Shown here: piece by piece, positions 56,930-64,000 of the stretch
How positions within the stretch are numbered: position 1 is the stretch's first letter
How the letters are laid out: every line of letters starts with the position of its first letter
From: Siphonodentalium dalli
Lineage: Eukaryota > Mollusca > Scaphopoda > Gadilida > Siphonodentaliidae
Length of the DNA stretch: 64,000 bases
Reading direction: 5' to 3'
Assembly: GCA_032622095.1 (NCBI GenBank)
Contig: CP136064.1
Coordinates: 139,085,954 to 139,149,953, forward strand
Translations under genes and position numbers: made by a program
Notes under the pieces: generated by a model
Databases searched by the model: none
What the model was told of the DNA's origin: nothing
The model's input: the letters and a program-made list of their open reading frames with translations, nothing else

Positions 56930-58736
56930 CAGGGCTCGTGCTGGCGGATGTGAAATTAGCAAATTGCTAAATATAAATTGAATTTGGCTAAAAATAATCA
57001 CGTTTGGCTAAAATAATTGGCTAAAGTTTTTGAAAAGTAAATACGATTTTATAGTTCGATTGCTTATTAAGGCTTTATTTGATTTCTTCCTGGCATTAAT
57101 TATACGTATTGTCGAATGTAGATCAATGGATGATGTCCGGATATATGTACACCACAAATCAGAAAAAATATTCATATATTTGTCCAGGGATGGATCCAGG
57201 GATTTTTTGGGGACACCTGTTTTGGGACCATAATATACCGAAGGCATATCCCGATGGGGGTAGGTACGGGAGGGGGTCGCCCCCTCCCTTAATAGGTGCA
57301 GCATTAAAGATCCCGCATAAGAAAATGCACTGGCTTACAAGGTCAAGATAAAGGCCAATGTATTATCTATTATATATTTTGAAAGATCTGTGTGTGTTTG
57401 TGTGTGTGTAATCGATGGACTCAAAAATGGCTGAGCCAATTTCGATGAAACTTGGTATGTGGGTGTATTTTCGGGTCAGGAGTAACATAGGCCTATTAAT
57501 TTGTCCGTGCGAGGTCAACTTTTCACGTGCCGAGGTCAAATCTGTTTTTACGCTGTGTTACGGGACTTTCATTTGAGTTCGGTGCTTACAAATCGATTCG
57601 AAACAGCGCGAATAATAACATGCCAGTCATAATAATGACACTATGAGAATCTTTCGTGTTTCCTCTTTCCAACGATATATAATATGTATGTAACTATGTA
57701 TCCGTTTTAGTTATCTGCCTCAATTATTAAGAAGAAGTGGTACAATCTTCTATCAGGGTAAAAACAATTCGTAACTTCTATGACGTCGTTAGAGGTCATA
57801 AAGTTAGATCACGTTAACTCTTAACAGGCTGATGCATTTGACTGTTTCAGACGTCTTGGCGATAATTCGGGCACCGATGGTAATTTATCTTTACGTTGAA
57901 ACTTGATAATTAATGAGCGTGTGTATATGAGGCGCGTTTATATACTTCAGTGGAAATCAAATCGGGTTAAACTGGCAGATTTTTACGGACGAAATTTGAT
58001 GCATAGGGTATCTCGGTATCCGCTGGGCCGATTTCCCGGTATCCGCTTGGCCGATTTCCACCATTTTTGGGGTGTTGGTGTTTGACCCCACCGGACCTTG
58101 ACCTTCAAAATGGTCAAATCGGGTAAAACCGGATGGATTTCGACGGGTACTTTTGTCGGGTACTTTTGTTCGGGCACTGTGTTTTGGACGGGTCAAATCA
58201 TGACCCCACTTGACCTTGGCCTTCAAAATAGACAATTCAAGGTCTAAGCCCGGACGAAGTCGGGTCACCTTCTATCTTATATATATGGCTCCTTAGATGG
58301 GAGACTCTCATTTATATAAGAGAATGCATTGGCACAGGATTTTTGCAAAATTTCTAGAAGCCCCAGTCATGAAAGGGTTGATTAAGCAAATAAAGGCTCT
58401 ATATCAACTGTCTATTGATGATTTCCATTGCATGTTGTTGAATTATAATAGAAGATTTCCTTTGCAATTTGGGGACATTTAGGCCACCAGAGTTTGGGCG
58501 CCCAAACCTGTAACAGGTATCAAAAGAGCCCTGGATCCTTCCCTGTATTTGTCATATTTGTATTCATATGTGCGTGTATATTTATGTTTCATTAATACAG
58601 TTGATATAATTTAATACCAAGATGTTATTTTTTTAATTAAATTTTTTCACGGGGGAAAATTAGCTAAACTAAATCTGATTTGGCTAAAAAAAAATCTCAT
58701 TTGGCTACAGTATTTTTGTGGCCAGCGCTAGCCCTG
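56930..58736. mobile_element. 1.8-kb non-autonomous hAT-type element
   Basis: The left end CAGGGCTCGTGCTGGC (56930 on) and the reverse complement of the right end, CAGGGCTAGCGCTGGC (from 58736), agree at 13 of 16 positions. Flanking 8-mers are gttatgga (56922-56929) and gttatggg (58737-58744), an 8-bp duplication with one difference. Both subterminal regions carry 'aatttggctaaaaa' words, the kind of repeated site hAT transposases bind. No transposase frame. A Helitron-like repeat seems to be nested inside (about 57360-58275). Confidence 0.75.
57360..58275 (+). mobile_element. Possible non-autonomous Helitron-like repeat
   Basis: It begins with a 'tattatctattatatatttt' block and a GTGT-rich run, continues 'ggctgagccaatttcgatga' then 'aacttggtatgtgggtg', and ends 'gcccggacgaagtcgggtca' before 'tatatatatgg'. 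Sequences of the form 'acggattttgatgaaatttggtatg' ending in '...gcgaagccgggtca' are common in Helitron/Helentron-related interspersed repeats of invertebrates, as I recall. I could not confirm termini. A domain-less frame (57957-58268, minus) crosses it. Confidence 0.35.
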
Positions 58737-58744
58737 GTTATGGG

Positions 58745-59369
58745 CCTTTTTCGACTTAGAATTTTTTGGTCAAATGTGGATTCTCATAAAAACTTTATTC
58801 CATTTATATTTGGTCTATTGGTCTTTCGCACAGACACCACAAATCCTAACTTCACATATATACAAACAAAAATAGACCTGCCGAATAAAGCCAATCTTGG
58901 AGTTTGCCAACTTTTTAGCGGACACCGTTGTCCGACAACCTTTTCTTTCAACTGACTGCAGTTTTGTGTTGCCAATATTTTCTCCAAGTACTAGTCTTAT
59001 TCGGGAACATAATCCCCTTTTTTCTTATCAGAGATATTCCATGAAAATAGCATTTGGTTTAGCAACATAATTTGATCTGTGATAACTTCATGTTAAAAAT
59101 TGGGGATATACCGGTATAAAGATTAATTCTTCGAAATCTGGCTTCATGCCTCCAACTAAGGATAACATGTCCACAAGTGTATATAATAAAAACAACCACA
59201 TACATCTGTAAAAGAGCAGAGAAGTATTGCAATCATTGGTCTTGACACAAGATACAACATCTGTGGCTATCGTAACCTTGCAGCTGAAACAAAGTTGATG
59301 TGCATCAATTTTCTGCTCCTTCACACATGCATCTGGTTTATATATGTATCCATTTATATTATTCTGTAT
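58745..59369. other. Spacer upstream of the Helitron gene
   Basis: This follows the hAT element directly and begins with 'cctttttcgacttagaattt', a dispersed-repeat phrase that continues the sequence left of the hAT insertion. No frame or RNA gene is supportable. If the Helitron message is spliced, its intron and first exon would lie here or farther upstream. Confidence 0.4.
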
Positions 59370-59385
59370 CTCTTTTCTTTTTCAG
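59370..59385 (+). promoter_or_regulatory. Likely 3' splice site before the Helitron start codon
   Basis: The sequence tctcttttctttttcag (ending 59385) is a strong polypyrimidine tract plus AG, immediately followed by ATGCCAAAG. This suggests a 5' UTR intron whose acceptor abuts the start codon. It also argues against using the in-frame ATG at 59344, which would lie in the intron. Confidence 0.55.
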
Positions 59386-62300
59386 ATGCCAAAGAAGTGT
59401 AGAATTAGCGCTGACAAGAAAAGGAAGATGAATAGAGAGAAAATGGCAAAGAAACGTGAGGCACTAAAACAAGAGACCAGAACCAACCATGAACAAACAA
59501 AAAGTGAGCAAACTAAACCTGAACCTCAAAACAAACTGATACCTGAAACCTTGATACCCGATACTTTGATACCTGATACCTTGATACCTGATACCTTGAA
59601 CAAACCTGATACCTTGAACAAACATGATACAATGAACAAACATGATACAATGAACAAACATGATACAATGAACAAACATGATACAATGAACAAACTTGAT
59701 ACCAAACATGATACAATGAACAAACATGATACAATGAACAAACATGATACAATGAACGAACCTGATACAATGAACGAACCTGATACAATGAACAATCCTG
59801 AAACCTTGAACAATCCTGAAACTTTGAACAAAGCTGAATCTATGAACAAACCTGAAACTATTAACACACATGAGCCTCTGAACAAACATGAACATATGAA
59901 CAAACATGAACCTTTGAACAAAACAAAAAACCTACAAGTTGATAAGTTGCCACAAGTTGATAAGTTACCACAAGTTGATAAGTTGCCACAAGTTGATAAG
60001 ATACAAACACAGGTTGAACATAAGATACAAACACAAGTTGAACCAAAGTTGCCACAAGTTGATAAGTTGCCACAAGTTGATAAGATACAAACACAAGTTG
60101 AACATAAGATACAAACTCAAGTTGAACCTATGAACCAAACTGAACCTAAGAATCAAATGGTCAAACTACCATACTACAAAACTATAGAATCGGCAAATTG
60201 CAAAACTACCAAACCTCAGAACCAAACTGAACCTATGAACCAGACTGAACATGAGCATGAAACTGACTCTAAGAATGGCAGTGAACATAAACAAAACGAC
60301 CATGCAACCAAGCTAAAAAGCCATGATAACTTCAAAACCAGACTAAATCAAGCCCATCCTGCTTCTTTTAATGTCGCAAATATACCAGAAGGTCTTCTCA
60401 AGTCATGTAGCATTGTTTTGTATAATATTGCACCAACAAATCAGCCATGTGATAAGCCAATTGACACAACTAATTTAAGCTTGAAAAATCATTCTGCTAA
60501 ACCTGTTTTGCCAAACAGTATCTCAGCTAAAACATGTTCTCTTTCTGCACAAGCATGTGAAACCAATGTCACAATCAACACAAAAACATGTGCCAATCAA
60601 TATGATGTTTCTGTAATGAACATGTCTTCAGTCCAAGGTAGTTATAGCCAGGGTAACATTGCATTATTTGGGACAATTGCTGGCAATCAATGTGCTGCTG
60701 TCTGTTTATTAGCTGCCGCTTACTCTCACATTAAAAGTATTTTTTTGTGGAATGATTCAGAAATGGACAAATTGATAAATGAGGGTTCAAAGATGTACTC
60801 CTTTCTCATTAATGAACGACAAAAGTTACCACATGAGGAGAAAATAACATTAATGAATTTAAAATTCCTTGATGTTCAAGAGCTTCCAAAAATATATACA
60901 GTGTTTGGTACAGAATTCTTATTTGATATCCAAATCCCTGTTCAAGCTTCTGTATTTGCAGCAGATGATGATGAGATTAGTTGGGGTTTTATTCCAATTA
61001 CAGATGCATTACATTCAATTTTTGAAGTGTCTGATTATTGTTTTGCAACATTTCTTGAATACACAGTAATAATTGGCAAAACAGGTGCTGGAAACAAGTA
61101 CTTCATGTTTGATTCACATGCACGTGATGATAGAGGCCTAGTAGATGGAGATGGGACTAGTGTTTTGTTGAAGTTCAATAACCTTAATGAAGTTGCTGAG
61201 CATTTTGGTGAACTACTTCTATCAATGAATAAGGTTGGGAGACAGCAGTTTGACCTCACTGGTCTAAATGTTAAAACTAACAACGACCCCGAGAATAATG
61301 TAATGATAACAGGCCAAACTGATGCTAGTGCTGTCATATTTAATCCATTGCATGGAAAATGCCAAGCTGACAAGTGTCATGAAATAGGACTCACTATGAA
61401 TGAAGAAATCAAATATGGAAGTTGCCAATTGATTAATGATCATTTCTTGAAAAGGCAAATTGACGGTGATGGCAATTGCTTCTTTAGAGCTATCTCTTAC
61501 GCTTTAACTGGTTCTGAGAACTTTCACCTTGACCTGAGAGGTAAAGTCATCAGCCACATGCAGAATAGAAGTTTGGAGTTTCAAAAATGGTTACGACCTG
61601 GGTTTTCAAGCATTATGCAATATGTAGAGGATACTAAGATGAAGGTTGAAGGTACATGGGCAACTGAGATGGAAATACTTGCAATGGCAGACCTTCTCAA
61701 CACTGATATCATGATTTACACAACTTCATGGTTGAAATATCCCCCAATGAGTTTCGACAATTCAAGTATTTCTTGTCCTGAAATGATATATTTACAGAAT
61801 ATAAATGGCAATCATTACGATGTTGTATTGGATGTCGGACAAGAATCTATGACCAGCTGCCATGATCAGTCCAAAATAAAAAAACATCCAACAGTTGAGA
61901 GAAAATGTAAAAGAAAAAACAGAACTAGATGGTCTAAATCAAATAAGCGAACTGAATACATGTCTTCATACAATAAAACTCAAACAGAAGCCTTGAAACA
62001 GAAAAGGAAAGCCAAGTATCACACTGATGTAGAATTTAGATCAACCATGAAGACAAACTCTGTTACCAAATATGCCACCACACCTGAATTCAAAAAGAAT
62101 GTGAAAAAATATTCAAAATCCAAGTATGCCACCACACCTGAATTCAAAAAGAATGTGAACAAATATTCAAAATCCAAGTATGCCACCACACCTGAATTCA
62201 AAAAGAATGTGAAAAATTATTCAATATCCAAGTATGCCACCACACCTGAATTCAAAAAGAATGTGAACAAATATTCAAAATCCAAGTATGCCACCACACC

Positions 62301-62709
62301 TGAATTCAAAAAGAATGTGAAAAAATATTCAAAATCCAAGTATGCAAACAATCCTCAATTCAGGAATAATCTCATTGACAGCCTGAAAATCCGACTCAAA
62401 ATGAAGTATAAATTAAATGACAGTTACAGACAGAATGTTATCATTAGTGGAAAAAAACGGTATGCTAGAAATACTGTCTACAGAAAAAAGATACTTCTTG
62501 CCCAACAAAGACTATTCAGGCGTAATGAGAAATTCAGACAGGAGCGGATTCAATCCAGCAAGAACAGATATAGGCAATTAAAGGAAAAGAAATTGCATGA
62601 GCAGTCATTCATAGACAATGTTATAAAAGCCTTCCGAGAGGAAACAGCACATGGGCCTGAGTATGTATGTGCAAGCTGCAACCGCGTATTGTTTGAAAAC
62701 CAGGTGTAA
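59386..62709 (+). CDS. Helitron protein, N-terminal part: C76-like and OTU cysteine-protease domains
   Basis: Start chosen at 59386 after the splice acceptor (numbering below counts from 59344). A basic N terminus leads to repeats DTLIP, NKHDTM (about 75-190) and KLPQVDK / KIQTQVE (about 198-265). Residues about 430-630 resemble the herpesvirus tegument-type cysteine protease (peptidase C76): Gln449-Cys450 in AGNQCAAVCL and Asp-x-His (His592) in MFDSHARDDRG. Residues 703-828 form an OTU domain: DGDGNCFFRA with Cys712, and NGNHYDV with His824. Five 18-residue KYATTPEFKKNVKKYSKS repeats (909-998) and a basic helical region follow, then the first half of a zinc knuckle (CASCNRVLF). OTU domains are known in Helitron/Helentron proteins. 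The frame stops at 62707, but homologous sequence continues in the next frame, so this is the body of one long Helitron protein in a damaged copy. Confidence 0.8.
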   Translation: MPKKCRISADKKRKMNREKMAKKREALKQETRTNHEQTKSEQTKPEPQNKLIPETLIPDTLIPDTLIPDTLNKPDTLNKHDTMNKHDTMNKHDTMNKHDTMNKLDTKHDTMNKHDTMNKHDTMNEPDTMNEPDTMNNPETLNNPETLNKAESMNKPETINTHEPLNKHEHMNKHEPLNKTKNLQVDKLPQVDKLPQVDKLPQVDKIQTQVEHKIQTQVEPKLPQVDKLPQVDKIQTQVEHKIQTQVEPMNQTEPKNQMVKLPYYKTIESANCKTTKPQNQTEPMNQTEHEHETDSKNGSEHKQNDHATKLKSHDNFKTRLNQAHPASFNVANIPEGLLKSCSIVLYNIAPTNQPCDKPIDTTNLSLKNHSAKPVLPNSISAKTCSLSAQACETNVTINTKTCANQYDVSVMNMSSVQGSYSQGNIALFGTIAGNQCAAVCLLAAAYSHIKSIFLWNDSEMDKLINEGSKMYSFLINERQKLPHEEKITLMNLKFLDVQELPKIYTVFGTEFLFDIQIPVQASVFAADDDEISWGFIPITDALHSIFEVSDYCFATFLEYTVIIGKTGAGNKYFMFDSHARDDRGLVDGDGTSVLLKFNNLNEVAEHFGELLLSMNKVGRQQFDLTGLNVKTNNDPENNVMITGQTDASAVIFNPLHGKCQADKCHEIGLTMNEEIKYGSCQLINDHFLKRQIDGDGNCFFRAISYALTGSENFHLDLRGKVISHMQNRSLEFQKWLRPGFSSIMQYVEDTKMKVEGTWATEMEILAMADLLNTDIMIYTTSWLKYPPMSFDNSSISCPEMIYLQNINGNHYDVVLDVGQESMTSCHDQSKIKKHPTVERKCKRKNRTRWSKSNKRTEYMSSYNKTQTEALKQKRKAKYHTDVEFRSTMKTNSVTKYATTPEFKKNVKKYSKSKYATTPEFKKNVNKYSKSKYATTPEFKKNVKNYSISKYATTPEFKKNVNKYSKSKYATTPEFKKNVKKYSKSKYANNPQFRNNLIDSLKIRLKMKYKLNDSYRQNVIISGKKRYARNTVYRKKILLAQQRLFRRNEKFRQERIQSSKNRYRQLKEKKLHEQSFIDNVIKAFREETAHGPEYVCASCNRVLFENQV
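59560..60130. repeat. Coding short tandem repeats (NKHDTM, KLPQVDK)
   Basis: An 18-bp unit 'gaacaaacatgatacaat' repeats about a dozen times (59600-59800), then a 21-bp unit 'ttgccacaagttgataag' with variants (59935-60130). They remain in frame with the Helitron protein and encode hydrophilic Asn/Lys/Asp/Gln-rich linkers. Opposite-strand frames here are shadows. Confidence 0.9.
62068..62337. repeat. Five 54-bp coding repeats (18-residue basic unit)
   Basis: The unit 'tatgccaccacacctgaatt' followed by 'caaaaagaatgtgaa' repeats five times with one to three differences, so the array is young. It encodes KYATTPEFKKNV-KYSKS. A diverged sixth unit (KYANNPQFRNN) and further R/K-rich helices follow, implying that the whole basic region grew from the same unit. 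Confidence 0.92.
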
Positions 62710-63245
62710 TTTAGATAACTATAGTCTAAAAGGTTCTGATGTTGATGCCATTGCTAAGAAGTACATCACAAAGAAGTATTTGCATGAATGCTCAGATGAA
62801 TGCCCTGATAATTGTCAGTTTCTTGAGAGACCATGCAGCAAACTCTGGATTTGCTATACGTGTCATCGCAAAATTCAGCAAGGAAAGATTCCCTCTGGTT
62901 CTTTCGGTAATGACATGGAACTTGATCCAATACCTGAAGAGATCGCAAATATAAACCGACTAGAATGCCACCTCCTAGCACCACTTCTTCCCTTCAAAAA
63001 GATTGTTAAATTACCGAGAGGTTCACAAGAAGGAATTAGAGGTTCAGTTGTTTGTGTCCCTACCGACATGAGTAAAACTGCAGATGTCTTACCAAGGCCC
63101 GAAAGTACAAGTTCATTACTTAGAGTAAAATTGAAACGGAAACTGTGCTATGAGGGTTATTACGATTATGAATTTGTGAGCACAAAGAAAGTTATGACTG
63201 CTTTGTCCTATCTTAAAAGGCACAACAAATTCTTCAAGGATATAA
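62700..63245 (+). pseudogene. Helitron protein, middle part (zinc knuckle, DUF6570-like) in a shifted frame
   Basis: In the next frame the protein continues CNLDNYSLKG..., HECSDECPDNCQFLERPCSK, then LWICYTCHRKIQQGKIPS, and 'ECHLLAPLLPFKKIVKLPRG', ending near NKFFKDI. Helitron proteins commonly have a Cys-rich knuckle followed by such a 'LWICxxCHxxLxxGKxP...L..pR..PF.kI..LPRG' region (DUF6570-like). The upstream frame breaks in 'caggtgtaattta' (about 62700-62706), where loss of a GT from a short GT run would explain the shift. The downstream break lies near 63240. It is one gene with the flanking segments. Confidence 0.75.
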
Positions 63246-64000
63246 ACGATGGAATGAAGCAATCGTGGACAGTGACGAAAGCTCGGACTCTACCGATTCT
63301 GAATCTGACATGGAACAGGATGTAACTGATGATAAATCAGACAGTGCAAGTGATTCTGAGAATGAACATGGTGGTCGTGACTCTGCATTTCCCGTTGATT
63401 CATGTTTGCAACCAGCGGATATCGGTCAATTTGTACTTGATAGCCACAGCGATGAGATATTTGATGTTGCACCAGCAGAAGGAAACACCCCAGTATACAT
63501 GCTCGGTGATGAGGACATAGAAGGAAAAGCATTTCCAAAACAATTTCCTAAAGGGCAAGGTACATTTAAGACTAAAAGAAAGGTACGGGTAACAATGGCA
63601 CAATATTTTAAGCACAGGCTGATGCATGTGGATAATAGGTTTGCGAGGGACACAGATTACATATTCTTTAGTCAGTACATATCTGAGCTTCAGCAGGTAT
63701 TATCCCAGATTTCTATTGCTTGTAGAAAATCTAATGCCAAGTCAAGTGATGGATCAGAAATAACTGGCAGTGATCTGAGAGACAAGGAGAAGCGAGATGA
63801 GCTACTCAATAGTGATCAGGCATTCAAATTTCTCAAGACCATAAGAAGTAGTCCGGCATACTGGGAAAACTGCCAAAAAGATCTATTTGCTATGTTAAGA
63901 ATGGTCGGTATACCAACGTGGTTCACAAGTTTCTCTACAGCTGAGTTCCGATGGCCTGAGATTATAAAAACAATTTTAATCCAGCAAAATGACACGAGGA
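63217..64000 (+). CDS. Helitron protein, acidic linker and start of Helitron-like N (Rep-associated) domain, runs off window
   Basis: The original frame resumes near 63243 (KRWNEAIVDSDESSDSTDSE...), passes a Ser/Asp/Glu-rich linker, then PVYMLGDEDIEGKAFPKQFP, and 'MAQYFKHRLMHVDNRFARDT' plus 'DYIFFSQYISELQQVLSQIS'. This last stretch is the signature of the Helitron helicase-like N-terminal domain (Pfam Helitron_like_N), which carries the HUH relaxase of the Rep module. The frame is still open at 64000, so the relaxase HUH and tyrosines and the PIF1-family helicase should lie just outside. Expected role: rolling-circle transposition. Confidence 0.85.

Noticed and set aside
59344-59385. Upstream in-frame ATG with a hydrophobic leader (MYPFILFCISFLF), which could be read as a signal peptide
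   Set aside because: These bases are the polypyrimidine tract and AG of a splice acceptor; the hydrophobic residues are translated pyrimidines.
59464-59921. Opposite-strand frames of 91-147 codons
   Set aside because: Antisense shadows of the 18-bp coding repeats in the Helitron gene.

Overview
This is eukaryotic, animal-type DNA. It shows AT-rich spacer, spliceosomal-type acceptor sites, several non-LTR retrotransposon pieces, cut-and-paste elements with clean target-site duplications, a protein-coding Helitron and long satellite arrays. Dispersed repeats of the 'gagttatgg...cttttttcgacttag' and 'gacctggtgacc...ctgaattccaatca' kind remind me of mollusc and other lophotrochozoan genomes. The organism call (marine invertebrate, possibly a mollusc) is therefore an inference only. 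No complete single-copy host gene is visible; almost everything interpretable is mobile or repetitive.

Layout. 0-0.5 kb: probable retrotransposon 3' end. 0.5-4.25 kb: ~170-bp satellite split by a 1.04-kb hAT-type MITE with an 8-bp duplication. 4.25-8.8 kb: TTAGCTA-rich repeats, an array of 18-bp palindromes, a minisatellite with an inverted tail and a 181-bp hairpin MITE. 8.85-10.4 and 19.9-21.5 kb: two near-identical 1.58-kb direct repeats, each a 5'-truncated retrotransposon reverse-transcriptase end sitting in a hAT-MITE fragment. Between them lie a minus-strand APE-type non-LTR retrotransposon (ORF1, then ORF2 with endonuclease, reverse transcriptase and a frameshifted C terminus) and a minus-strand gene for an A32/FtsK-like packaging ATPase with zinc fingers and polyglutamine. 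23-24.1 kb: Harbinger-type MITE. 24.6-25.0 kb: a probable terminal exon ending in a PHD-like zinc finger. 25.6-26.6 kb: array of paired ATGGCGGCC motifs.

26.7-39.2 kb: a diverged inverted pair of unrecognised gene fragments. The interval between them contains an 834-bp element with perfect 29-bp terminal inverted repeats, a retrotransposon 3' fragment interrupted by a 320-bp MITE, and a ~7.3-kb element with 34-bp terminal inverted repeats backed by arrays of TTGGCCCAACGTTGG; a hAT MITE is nested inside the last. 39.4-51.2 kb: a complex satellite of hairpin modules containing a recent ~4.86-kb tandem duplication. 51.2-56.9 kb: small tandem duplications and unassigned DNA. 56.93-58.74 kb: a 1.8-kb hAT-type element.

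59.4-64.0 kb: the start of an autonomous Helitron on the plus strand, running off the window. Its protein carries a herpesvirus-tegument-type (C76-like) cysteine-protease domain, an OTU cysteine-protease domain, 18-residue repeats, a zinc-finger/DUF6570-type region and the start of the Helitron Rep-associated N domain. Two compensating frameshifts break the reading frame in this copy.

The genes do not form a host pathway. The window is a nest of elements, and the insertion order can be read in several places (retrotransposon into hAT MITE, MITE into satellite, MITE into retrotransposon, hAT MITE inside the large TIR element).
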